In this document: piece after piece, positions 25,897 through 34,228 of the stretch | Layout of the letters: every line of letters starts with the position of its first letter | Numbering within the stretch: the first letter of the stretch is position 1 | Assembly (NCBI GenBank): GCA_947259885.1 | Contig: CAMYNW010000004.1 | Coordinates: 157,446 to 221,445, forward strand | DNA: 64,000 nucleotides | Source of the DNA: an uncultured Gammaproteobacteria bacterium | Lineage (GTDB): Bacteria > Pseudomonadota > Gammaproteobacteria > Arenicellales > Poriferihabitantaceae | Reading direction: 5' to 3' | Made by a program: the position numbers and the translations under genes | Notes under the pieces: generated by a model | Told to the model about the DNA's origin: nothing | What the model saw: only the letters and a program-made list of their open reading frames with translations | Databases searched by the model: none

Positions 25897-27315
25897 TCAT
25901 GTCACCCGTATGACTCCCATCATGCCACTTGCCTGGTGCTCGAGGATGTGACAATGAAACATCCAGTCGCCAGGATTGTCTGCGACAAAAGCGATTTCTA
26001 CCTGGTCTTCACTCTCCAGAAGGACCGTATCCTGCCATTGGCGGTACGCAGTAGGTTCGCCATTGCGGGAAAGTACACGAAACGAATGACCATGCAGGTG
26101 CATGGGGTGAGGCCAGGCGGTGCGGTTTTTTAGCGTGAGAATATAGGTTCTATCCCTTTCTAAGTTCAGCATTGGGTCCATGATGTGTCCAGTCGCGGCA
26201 ACACCGTTAATGGCCCAGAACTTACCATCGTGGGCCATGCTCCGAATATCCTGCCAGGCACCATCCATCATGGCCCCGCCCATAGATCCCATGGCGCCAC
26301 CTTCGAACGCAATTTCGTGAGGAATCCCGGCATTGAGTTCGGGTTCTGCTAGCGGATTCGGCGGTAGCTCTATTTTCAAATCAGCAGGCCGGTCACGCAC
26401 AGGTGAATTTGAGTAAACCAGATCAGTCAGCGCATAAGCTTGATTCGGGTAGTATTCGTCAGTGATCGTGTGTCGTTGATCGGGATCTGCCGACATGTCC
26501 AGCACCAGGTCGACCCGCATGCCAGGACCGATCACTATCCGACTATCCTGTGGTGAATGAGGCGTAACCGGATGTCCGTCCATCGCGATTATTTTCGGAT
26601 CGTGTCCCCCGAACCTAAGCGCAAATATCCTGGCATTTGCGGCATTAATCAGTCGAAGTCGGATGCGCTCGCCTGCATGAACATCGAATATTTCCTGTAA
26701 TTTGCCATTGACGGTTACCGTATTACCGATGCGTCCCGAGTGACTGAGATCATGACCGTGGCCAAAGTCATCGACAATCTGGGCACTGCGCGCCAGACGC
26801 CAGTCATCCAGCACCCAGGTGAGATCCCGATCGAATGGATTTGGTGTCGCTTCCTCGACGATTAGGGCGCCGTAAAGGCCGCGGCCAACTTGGACAGAGC
26901 TTTGCTGGTGCGGGTGATACCAGAATGTGCCGGCATCGAGCGCGTCGAATTCGTATTCAAATTGTTGTCCCGCATTGATAGGTGTCTGAGTCAGGTAGGG
27001 TACTCCATCCATACTGTTAGGAACTCTCATCCCATGCCAATGCACCGTGGTCTGTTCATCCAGCCTGTTATGCACCCTGATGCGAACACGATCACCTTGT
27101 TTTACCCGCAGCTCCGGACCAGGAACCTGGTCATTGAAGCACCATACGGCCGTGTCGCCATATTGCTCCGGCACTAACTGCGCGCGCCCAGGCTTGGGCG
27201 ACAATTCGAATGTCTTTACACTATCGGCGTGCAAGGGCAAAACGTTCAAGCCGATTCCGGCACTAATTCCAGCGGCGCGCTGCAGAAACGTTCTGCGTGA
27301 GAGGGGTTGATTCAT
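25897..27315 (-). CDS. Tat-exported multicopper oxidase (CueO/CopA-like)
   Basis: About 472 residues. The start at 27315 puts a Tat motif (SRRTFLQRAAG) near the N terminus; an upstream ATG would add 16 residues. All copper-ligand blocks are present: HWHGMR and FWYHPHQQS early, and HPMHLHGHSF and HCHILEHQASGMM late, so T1, T2 and T3 sites are complete. A Met/Gly-rich loop (GGAMGSMGGAMM) around residue 345 resembles copper-binding loops of CueO-type cuprous oxidases. It reads in the same direction as the 12-haem cytochrome but the FNR box lies between them. Confidence 0.92.
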   Translation of the reverse strand: MNQPLSRRTFLQRAAGISAGIGLNVLPLHADSVKTFELSPKPGRAQLVPEQYGDTAVWCFNDQVPGPELRVKQGDRVRIRVHNRLDEQTTVHWHGMRVPNSMDGVPYLTQTPINAGQQFEYEFDALDAGTFWYHPHQQSSVQVGRGLYGALIVEEATPNPFDRDLTWVLDDWRLARSAQIVDDFGHGHDLSHSGRIGNTVTVNGKLQEIFDVHAGERIRLRLINAANARIFALRFGGHDPKIIAMDGHPVTPHSPQDSRIVIGPGMRVDLVLDMSADPDQRHTITDEYYPNQAYALTDLVYSNSPVRDRPADLKIELPPNPLAEPELNAGIPHEIAFEGGAMGSMGGAMMDGAWQDIRSMAHDGKFWAINGVAATGHIMDPMLNLERDRTYILTLKNRTAWPHPMHLHGHSFRVLSRNGEPTAYRQWQDTVLLESEDQVEIAFVADNPGDWMFHCHILEHQASGMMGVIRVT

Positions 27316-27679
27316 AGATTCAGCGACTGCGGTTAAACGTATGATGGATCTATCCTGGCACAATGTAAAGTCTTACGAGCAGTATGCTTACAGCATGTCC
27401 GGCATTATAAATCTGCCTGAACTGACTGTCGTCAATCCGGGTATCGAAGCGGTTGCCAGTTTTAATTTCGGACATACTTTAAAGAAGAGGTCTTACGGAC
27501 CACCGTAAATATAAAATGTAAAGGTAGCGATCTTGATGTTTCACAACGATAAAGCGGGTGTTTCAGAAACCAAGAGATAGTTTGAGATTTCAGTTTTACG
27601 ATCCGGTATTGTTGATAAGATACTAAAAATGAATGCCAGCAAAGCGACGTGACGATCAAACAGCATCTCAAAGTAAAAA
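27316..27679. other. 364-bp divergent intergenic region
   Basis: It separates the multicopper oxidase (minus) from the flavin oxidoreductase (plus) and must hold both promoters. Reading frames here are short and not protein-like. I find no clear palindrome or terminator. Confidence 0.5.
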
Positions 27680-29164
27680 ATGTGGAAGCCCGCTGACAGG
27701 ATTCGCTGGAAGTCCTCCCAAGGCAAGTTGCCGGGGTCCCGGGAAATTGCGGATTCGCTGTTGTTCTCTCCCCTTGAGTTTGAACGCCTGAATATACGCA
27801 ATCGAACCTGGGTCCCTGCGATGGTGCCATGGCGTGCCACCGAAGAAGGGGAGATGACGGAAGAGGTGCTCGCCTGGTACGGTCGATTTGCCCGCGGCCG
27901 TCCGGCGGCGATCGTGGTAGAGGCGACCGGCATCCGCGACGTTCCTTCAGGGCCACTGCTCAGAATCGGGCATGACAGGTTTATCCCGGGAATTGAAAAG
28001 CTGGTTGAACGCGTGAATCGTGAGAGTGGGGGACAGACCCGCCTTTTTATTCAGCTGATTGATTTCCTCGCAATTCGAAGACGGCCTTCACGTGACAAAT
28101 ACATCACCCGGTTTCTCGAGATATCGCCACGGATTCGGCGCACCCTTGGATTAGTGGGAAGTGAAGAGGCGGAGGTGCGAAACGCGTTACTAAACATGGA
28201 TGACGATGCACTGAAAAAGGTTTTGAATACGCGTGATTGGGAGTCCCTGATGCTTGGATACCGAGAACGGGTGACCGATTTACACCTGCCGCACATTCGG
28301 CAACTGCCAGAGGTGCTGCCCGAACTGTTTGCTGATGCAGCCCGGCGCGCAGAGCAGGCCGGAATGGATGGGGTAGAACTGCACTATGCCCATGCCTATA
28401 CCATGGCGTCGTTTTTATCGGCAACTAATACTCGAAACGACGGATATGGTGGTGTAAAGCAACACAGACTGCGCCTGCCGCTAGAAGTCTTCGAACAGGT
28501 TCGCCGGCGTGTATCAGACAAATTTGTGGTTGGGGTCAGATTCCTTGCCGATGAGTGCATTGAAGGGGGAAGTTCATTGAGCGACGGTTGTTATTTTGCC
28601 AGTGAGTTTGCCCGTCTGGGCATGGACTTTCTGTCGCTCTCCCGTGGCGGCAAGTTTGACGATGCCAAACAGCCAAGGATCGGTCAGGCGGCCTATCCTT
28701 ATACCGGTCAAAGTGGTTACGAATGCATGCCGCAGTATCTGTCCGATTCGTTCGGTCCATTCGGACGCAATTTTTCCGCAACTAAGTGTATTCGAACATC
28801 GGTGCGGGATGCCGGTTACCTGACTCCGATTATCGCCGCAGGAGGAATCCATAACTTCGAAATATCGGAGAGGGTTTTGCAGGAACACATAGCGGACATT
28901 GTCGCGACCGCTCGACAGAGTCTTGCCGATCCAGACTGGGTACGCAAACTGCAGTGCGGTTTCGGCGATCAGATACGGACCTGTGAGTACACCAATTACT
29001 GTGAAGGTCTCGATCAGAAACACAAGCAGGTGACATGCCAGCTATGGGACCGTATCGAGCGGGATGCGCCAGGGGTATTATTGAGCCGAGACGGCAAACG
29101 CCGTCTGGTCGCCCCAGATTGGGAACCATTAGAACCTCGCCCGGAAGCGGATCGCACCGAGTGA
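27680..29164 (+). CDS. Old-Yellow-Enzyme-type NADH:flavin oxidoreductase
   Basis: A 494-residue TIM-barrel FMN enzyme. SLLFSPLEFERLNIRNRTWVP is the OYE N terminus. ELHYAHAYTMASFLSATNTRNDGYGG is the active-site block (usually H-G-A-H-x-Y), here with Tyr-Ala in place of Gly-Ala. IIAAGGIHNFE and ADIVATARQSLADPDW form the FMN phosphate site. CEYTNYCEGLDQKHKQVTC near the C terminus supplies Cys but not the full iron-sulphur pattern of the 2,4-dienoyl-CoA reductase group, so it is probably a short OYE with an added insert. The next gene, a CoA ligase, starts inside its stop codon. Confidence 0.85.
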   Translation: MWKPADRIRWKSSQGKLPGSREIADSLLFSPLEFERLNIRNRTWVPAMVPWRATEEGEMTEEVLAWYGRFARGRPAAIVVEATGIRDVPSGPLLRIGHDRFIPGIEKLVERVNRESGGQTRLFIQLIDFLAIRRRPSRDKYITRFLEISPRIRRTLGLVGSEEAEVRNALLNMDDDALKKVLNTRDWESLMLGYRERVTDLHLPHIRQLPEVLPELFADAARRAEQAGMDGVELHYAHAYTMASFLSATNTRNDGYGGVKQHRLRLPLEVFEQVRRRVSDKFVVGVRFLADECIEGGSSLSDGCYFASEFARLGMDFLSLSRGGKFDDAKQPRIGQAAYPYTGQSGYECMPQYLSDSFGPFGRNFSATKCIRTSVRDAGYLTPIIAAGGIHNFEISERVLQEHIADIVATARQSLADPDWVRKLQCGFGDQIRTCEYTNYCEGLDQKHKQVTCQLWDRIERDAPGVLLSRDGKRRLVAPDWEPLEPRPEADRTE

Positions 29165-30765
29165 GAGGCGTCGGGCAGGTAGACCGGTTTGTCCACGAGC
29201 GGTTACCGCCAGGAGATGCGTGGCCGGAACTCATCCTGCCGGACCATCTTATTAATCAATTTGAGCTCAATTGTGTGCGACCTCTGCTTGAGCAGCACAT
29301 CGCCTCAGGAGTGGGAGAAGCGATAGCGTTGCGAGCAGATGGTTATATGTGGAGCTACTCGGAGCTTTACAGTCGCGCCTGTCGCATGGCTGGGGTGCTC
29401 AGGAATGATTTCGGCATCGAGTCCGGTAACAGGGTTCTGTTGCGTGGCGCCAACTCCCCCACGCTCATCGCGCTATGGCTGGCCGTTCAAATGAACGGGG
29501 CGATCGCGGTTACTACGCTCTCTTTACTGCGCGCAAAGGAACTGCAAGCGATTCTAGAAATGTCCCGGCCTGGGGTTGCCATTTGCGAAGGCTCGATGGC
29601 CATTGAACTTGAGTCAGCCTGCGAGGCGGTAACGATTGATTGCCCGATATTGAAATTCGACCAACAGGGAAATGGCGAACTTCAACGCCGTATGGAGCGT
29701 ATGCCGGACCGTTTTCCAATCTACCCGACCTTAAGCAACGATATTGCCCTGATCGGATTCACCTCTGGCACCACGGGCCGACCTAAAGCAACGATTCATT
29801 TCCATCGTGATGTGATCGCGGTATGTGAGATCGTGGCTGCCAAGATGATTGCGGCCAGGCCTGAGGACGTGTTTATCGGCACCGCGCCGCTGGCATTTAC
29901 CTTCGGACTCGGAGGATTGTTGCTGTTTCCCCTCTTCAGCGGAAGCAGCGCGGTACTTAATCCAAGTTATTCTCCTGATGAACTGCTCACAGCGATAGAG
30001 AAACACCGGGCGAGCATCTGCTTCACGGTGCCGAGTTTTTATCAGCGCATGGTCCTGAGCGATATGCCGATTAATGTGCGCAGTCTTCGGCTTGCCATTT
30101 CCTCAGGCGAGTCGTTACCGCTTAAGGTGCGCGAGGCCTGGCGCGAAAAAACGGATATTCAGTTGACGGAGTTTCTGGGCTCAACCGAGCTTCTACATGC
30201 TTTTGCTGGTTCTACTGGTGATGGTATTCGTCCAGGTTTTATTGGTCCTGCATTTCCCGGTTATCAACTGGCGATTCTGGATCAGGCCGGAGCCCGCCTG
30301 CCGGCGGGAAAAATTGGCCGGTTTGCGGTTAAAGGCCCGACCGGCTGCCGTTACCTGGATGATCCGCGTCAGTCTGACTACGTTCAGGCCGGATGGAATA
30401 TAACGGGCGATGCCTGTGCGCTAAGTGAGGATGGATACGTGCAGTACCATAGCCGGCTTGATGACATGATCATTTCCTCGGGTTACAACATTTCCGGAAT
30501 AGAAGTCGAAAACTCGCTGCTCGAACACCCTGATGTAGCGGAATGCGCGGTAATCGGCACGCCTGATGAGGGCAGGGGTGAGGCGGTCACAGCATTTGTG
30601 GTGCCACGATCACAACCACCGAAAGTGTCCGAGTTTGTTAACGCACTGCAGAAACACGTTCGAGCGCAATTGGCGCCATACAAGTATCCACGTATCGTTC
30701 ACCTGGTTGAAGTATTGCCACGAAATGAATCCGGCAAGATACAGCGCTTCCGACTACGGGTATGA
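29161..30765 (+). CDS. Benzoate/2-aminobenzoate-CoA ligase-like acyl-CoA synthetase
   Basis: A 534-residue ANL-family ligase. FTSGTTGRPKATIHFH is the AMP-binding P-loop, GSTELLHAFAG the A5-type motif, GWNITGDACALSEDGYVQY the A7-A8 region, and DDMIISSGYNISGIEVEN with NESGKIQRF the hinge and catalytic Lys. The block GCRYLDDPRQSDYVQAGWN is close to the benzoate/2-aminobenzoate-CoA ligase group. GTG at 29161 overlaps the flavoprotein stop as GTGA, so the two are coupled. It would activate an aromatic or similar acid as CoA thioester; the exact acid is inference. Confidence 0.82.
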   Translation: MRGVGQVDRFVHERLPPGDAWPELILPDHLINQFELNCVRPLLEQHIASGVGEAIALRADGYMWSYSELYSRACRMAGVLRNDFGIESGNRVLLRGANSPTLIALWLAVQMNGAIAVTTLSLLRAKELQAILEMSRPGVAICEGSMAIELESACEAVTIDCPILKFDQQGNGELQRRMERMPDRFPIYPTLSNDIALIGFTSGTTGRPKATIHFHRDVIAVCEIVAAKMIAARPEDVFIGTAPLAFTFGLGGLLLFPLFSGSSAVLNPSYSPDELLTAIEKHRASICFTVPSFYQRMVLSDMPINVRSLRLAISSGESLPLKVREAWREKTDIQLTEFLGSTELLHAFAGSTGDGIRPGFIGPAFPGYQLAILDQAGARLPAGKIGRFAVKGPTGCRYLDDPRQSDYVQAGWNITGDACALSEDGYVQYHSRLDDMIISSGYNISGIEVENSLLEHPDVAECAVIGTPDEGRGEAVTAFVVPRSQPPKVSEFVNALQKHVRAQLAPYKYPRIVHLVEVLPRNESGKIQRFRLRV

Positions 30766-30895
30766 TCCGGCATGAGTCCCGTTCCGGTTAGCAGTAAGTG
30801 ATTAGAAGAAAATCCTGTTGCAGCCGCCCATGTAACGATAATTAAAATCCTGTTTTCAAAAATCTACGCCAGTCGCCTTACAAGAAGCTAAGCCT

Positions 30896-31330
30896 ATGTC
30901 CAGACAAACGCCAGATACGCGTGATCTCTATCGCTATTATTCTAATATCACTACGCGCTGGATGGATAACGATCCCTATGCGCATGTGAACAATGTAGTG
31001 TATTACTCCTGGTTCGATACAGCGGTCAACGGTTATCTGATTGACCAGGGAGTGCTCGACCTGCATGCGAGTAAGGAAGTCGGACTGGTGGTTGAAACCA
31101 GCTGTCAGTATTTTTCTCCAATCGCATTTCCCGATCGGGTTTGTGCAGGGGTGCGGGTAGCTAAACTAGGTACTTCCAGCGCACGCTATGAAATCGGTAT
31201 TTTTCGTGAACAGCAGCAGGAAGCATCTGCTCAAGGATACTTTGTCCACGTGTATGTCGACCGGGATAAGCAGAAACCTGTGGAGATCCCGGCAAGTATT
31301 CGCGACGCATTAGCTGCAATTCAAATTTGA
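30896..31330 (+). CDS. Acyl-CoA thioesterase (4HBT hotdog family)
   Basis: A 144-residue hotdog-fold thioesterase. RWMDNDPYAHVNNVVYYSWFDTA is the 4-hydroxybenzoyl-CoA thioesterase motif with the catalytic Asp (D of MDNDPYAHVNN). Length is standard. It lies 130 bp downstream of the CoA ligase and could release the product of that pathway from CoA. Confidence 0.9.
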   Translation: MSRQTPDTRDLYRYYSNITTRWMDNDPYAHVNNVVYYSWFDTAVNGYLIDQGVLDLHASKEVGLVVETSCQYFSPIAFPDRVCAGVRVAKLGTSSARYEIGIFREQQQEASAQGYFVHVYVDRDKQKPVEIPASIRDALAAIQI

Positions 31331-31338
31331 TTCAGTGG

Positions 31339-31367
31339 TTGACATACCTGGTAGATGAATATTGATA
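31339..31367 (+). promoter_or_regulatory. Candidate sigma-70 promoter of pheA
   Basis: TTGACA at 31339-31344, a 17-base spacer and TTGATA at 31362-31367; the ATG of pheA is 35 bases further on. The -35 box is perfect and the -10 box is weaker. Confidence 0.5.
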
Positions 31368-31401
31368 AGATTGCATCGAAAAATTACCGCATCACCTATT
31401 C

Positions 31402-32262
31402 ATGACGACTAAAACAAACAGAATTGCGTTTCAGGGCGAATTCGGCGCCAATTCGGATATGGCCTGCAGAGATATGTACTCCGACTTGGAACCGCTGCCA
31501 TGCCGCACATTTGAAGACGCGTTCAATGCAGTCAGCTGTTCCGAAGCGGATCTGGCGATGATCCCTATCGAAAATACAATTGCCGGCAGAGTGGCTGACA
31601 TTCATCATCTGCTGCCTGAATCTCATTTGTTTATTGTCGGTGAGTACTTTATGCCGATCCATTTTCAATTGATGGTCGTTCCTGGAGCCACTGCGGTTGA
31701 TATCATGACCGTGCACAGTCACATTCACGCATTAGGACAGTGCCGGAATATCGTTAGGGAGCGAGGTTGGCAACCGGTAGTGGCTGGTGATACCGCCGGA
31801 GCTGCCAGACTGGTTGCAGAACAAGCGGATAAGAGTATGGGGGCGATCGCCCCAGCGCTCGCGGCGGAGTTGTATGATCTTGAGATTATTGAAAATAATA
31901 TTGAAGATTCAGATGTCAATGTGACACGGTTTGTGATCCTTGCCAGGGAGAGTGCTTCGATTGAAGCAGGCAATCCCGATCAGCCAATCGTAACCACCTT
32001 TGTTTTTAACGTTCGTAATTTGCCCGCAGCGCTGTATAAGGCGATGGGCGGGTTCGCTACTAATGGGGTAAACATGACCAAGCTCGAAAGCTACCAACTG
32101 GAAGGCAAGTTTACTGCTACGCAGTTTTATGCCGACATCGAAGGCCACCCGGATGATGAAAACGTTGCTCGTGCACTAGAAGAACTTCGGTTTTTCTCCA
32201 CCCACGTGCGTATTCTGGGGGCGTACAAGGCGCATCCATTTCGTTTGGCTCAGCAACGCTGA
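31402..32262 (+). CDS. pheA: Prephenate dehydratase with ACT domain
   Basis: A 286-residue monofunctional prephenate dehydratase, making phenylpyruvate for phenylalanine. IAFQGEFGANSDMA and MIPIENTIAGRVADIHHLL are catalytic-domain hallmarks; NVTRFVILA carries the essential Thr-Arg-Phe. A C-terminal ACT domain follows (FVFNVRNLPAALYKAMGGFATNGVNMTKLESYQ), closest in wording to the alphaproteobacterial form (TKLESYQ then ATQFYADIEGHP). No chorismate mutase domain is attached. It has its own promoter and is not tightly linked to its neighbours. Confidence 0.94.
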   Translation: MTTKTNRIAFQGEFGANSDMACRDMYSDLEPLPCRTFEDAFNAVSCSEADLAMIPIENTIAGRVADIHHLLPESHLFIVGEYFMPIHFQLMVVPGATAVDIMTVHSHIHALGQCRNIVRERGWQPVVAGDTAGAARLVAEQADKSMGAIAPALAAELYDLEIIENNIEDSDVNVTRFVILARESASIEAGNPDQPIVTTFVFNVRNLPAALYKAMGGFATNGVNMTKLESYQLEGKFTATQFYADIEGHPDDENVARALEELRFFSTHVRILGAYKAHPFRLAQQR

Positions 32263-32434
32263 ATTTGTCAATGAATCTCTGGAGACAGGCATTCGAAGAT
32301 TACGAAGTTAGGGGTGTTTAAATCAATCCAATTCGTCACTCAAGTGCTCTCGCTTTTAGCTGATATGATGCGTGATTTAGCGGCTAGTGCCAGCGAAAAC
32401 ACTGATGTGGGGTTTTGCACAAACGGAGGCCCAA

Positions 32435-33355
32435 TTGAGCAAAGAAGTATTTGAAACCCTGTCAGAAATCGACAAGTTCAGTCACCTTAAGCCAGATACG
32501 ACCTCGATAGAGCGCCTTGGTGGGTTGACAAACCGCAACTATAAATTCGATTGCGACCTTGGATCTTATGTATTACGTCTGGCTGGTGATGGCACAGGCG
32601 ACTATATCGATCGCAAGATCGAGTTGCATAATGCCAGCATCGCGTCGAATGCTGGTGTAAACGCGGAGATTGTTCATTTCGATGTCGATACAGGCACCAT
32701 GATTTGTCGTTACATTGACAAGGCCGTTACTTTGGATATCTCGGGTTTGCGTAGCCCTGATGTGCTGACAAGAACCGGGCAGGCGTTTCGCACCTTGCAT
32801 GATTGCGGTCAAAAGTTTCTCGGACAGTTTGAATTGTTTGAACAGGTCGACCAATACCTTGAGGTGCTAAAGGGACTGGGCGCTGAACTTCCCGATGGTT
32901 ATAGTGAAGTTCAAAAAGATGCCGAGCAGGTGCGCGCCGCATTATCGAAACATGAACTACCCAATAAACCCTGTCATTGTGATCCGATGGTGGAAAACTG
33001 CATCGATAATGGGAGCAAGGTTTATATTATTGATTTTGAATATGCGGGTAACAATGATCCGATGTGGGATCTTGGCGATATTTCGGTAGAGGGTGATTTT
33101 TCCGCAGAGCAGGATAATATCTTTATGAATGCCTACTTTGGTCATGAGCCTTCGCTCTTTGATAGCGGCAGAATGGTGATGTACAAAGCAATGTGCGACC
33201 TGTTGTGGACCCTGTGGGGCGTGGTCCAGCACGCCAATAAGAATCCGGTAGATGATTTCTGGGCTTATGCTGTGGGTCGCCTCGAGCGGTGCCGAAAGCT
33301 GATGGCCAGTGATGCGTTCCCCAAGCATCTTGCCGCGGTTAACAGAGGGCCCTGA
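32435..33355 (+). CDS. Choline/ethanolamine kinase family protein
   Basis: A 306-residue aminoglycoside-phosphotransferase-fold kinase. ERLGGLTNRNYKFD resembles the nucleotide loop of choline kinases. The catalytic Brenner motif appears as PCHCDPMVENCI (H181, D183, N188; the usual HGD has Cys in place of Gly) and the metal-binding IDFEYAGNNDPMWDL (D200) is the choline-kinase-type signature. TTG at 32435 is preferred because GGAGG precedes it by five bases; a GTG at 32387 and an ATG at 32405 are alternatives. It would phosphorylate choline or ethanolamine. The next gene, a phosphobase methyltransferase, starts two bases after its stop. Confidence 0.85.
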   Translation: MSKEVFETLSEIDKFSHLKPDTTSIERLGGLTNRNYKFDCDLGSYVLRLAGDGTGDYIDRKIELHNASIASNAGVNAEIVHFDVDTGTMICRYIDKAVTLDISGLRSPDVLTRTGQAFRTLHDCGQKFLGQFELFEQVDQYLEVLKGLGAELPDGYSEVQKDAEQVRAALSKHELPNKPCHCDPMVENCIDNGSKVYIIDFEYAGNNDPMWDLGDISVEGDFSAEQDNIFMNAYFGHEPSLFDSGRMVMYKAMCDLLWTLWGVVQHANKNPVDDFWAYAVGRLERCRKLMASDAFPKHLAAVNRGP

Positions 33356-33357
33356 CT

Positions 33358-34128
33358 TTGACAGTCGCCGAAGTGACACAAGCCTTTCTGGATTCGGAAC
33401 AGTACTCTTCAAATTCAATTCTGCATTACGAAGCGGTGTATGGCGAGGACTTCGTCAGTCCGGGTGGCAGGACTATGGCGAGGGAGCTAATCGCCAAATT
33501 GGGATTAAAAGAAGGCTCAAAGGTGCTCGATGTGGGCTGCGGTCTTGGAGGTAGCGCGTTTCTTATGGCGCGTGAATTTGGGCTGAAGGTGGATGGCGTT
33601 GACTTGTCCGCAAACATGATCGAGATGGCTCGATCCAAACTAAAGGCGCACAAGATAGAAGATCGTGTCTGCCTCGAACTTGGAGACTGCCTGGAGATTA
33701 ATCGGCAGCGGAGCTATGACGGTATTTATAGTCGTGATGTTTTTCTGCATATCCAGGATAAAGTGCGCCTGTTTAAGATGCTGCACAGTGTGCTTAGACC
33801 ACAAGGCAGGCTATTGTTCACCGACTATTGTTGTAGTGAGAAACCCTGGTCAGAAGGTTTTGCAAGGTATGTGGAGGACCGCAGCTACTCTCTGAATACG
33901 TTACCTGAATACTCCGAGATAATCTCCGATGCAGGATTTGGTGATGTCCAATGTAGTGACTGGACTGACAGATTTATAGATATTCTGCGTAGTGATCTGC
34001 AAACCATATCTGGTTTGGAAATAGAAGACGCAGCCAGACAAAAACTGGAGCAAGGCTGGCGTGAAAAACTCGCACGTGCTGAGTCCGGTTTCCATAAATG
34101 GGGATTGTTTACCGCTATACGAGAGTGA
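33358..34128 (+). CDS. Phosphoethanolamine N-methyltransferase (PEAMT/PMT-like)
   Basis: A 256-residue SAM methyltransferase matching single-domain phosphoethanolamine methyltransferases over its whole length. ILHYEAVYGEDFVSPGG precedes motif I (VLDVGCGLGG, 57-65), then GVDLSANMI, IYSRDVFLHIQDK, LLFTDYC and a final KWGLFTA. As far as I recall the Plasmodium PMT structure, its Tyr19, Tyr27, Asp128, His132, Arg179, Tyr181 and Lys247 correspond to Y16, Y24, D127, H131, R175, Y177 and K237 here, so substrate-phosphate and catalytic residues are kept. It starts (TTG) two bases after the kinase, implying ethanolamine to phosphoethanolamine to phosphocholine. Confidence 0.85.
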   Translation: MTVAEVTQAFLDSEQYSSNSILHYEAVYGEDFVSPGGRTMARELIAKLGLKEGSKVLDVGCGLGGSAFLMAREFGLKVDGVDLSANMIEMARSKLKAHKIEDRVCLELGDCLEINRQRSYDGIYSRDVFLHIQDKVRLFKMLHSVLRPQGRLLFTDYCCSEKPWSEGFARYVEDRSYSLNTLPEYSEIISDAGFGDVQCSDWTDRFIDILRSDLQTISGLEIEDAARQKLEQGWREKLARAESGFHKWGLFTAIRE

Positions 34129-34228
34129 GTTAACCGTCGCGAATAGTTGGCCGCGGGAAGTACTGCACTTGCAAGATAATTCCCCTGGAGACCCGCACAA
34201 CACTGTCGGTGATACACTCCGCGGCCTT

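Noticed and set aside
27462..27956. 164-codon minus-strand frame across the divergent region and the start of the flavin oxidoreductase
   Set aside because: It overlaps the N-terminal catalytic barrel of the oxidoreductase and is rich in Arg/Ser/Pro without motif.
31402..32262. Horizontal transfer of pheA from Alphaproteobacteria
   Set aside because: The ACT-domain wording resembles alphaproteobacterial forms, but base composition matches the neighbours and no mobile element is near; a tree would be needed.
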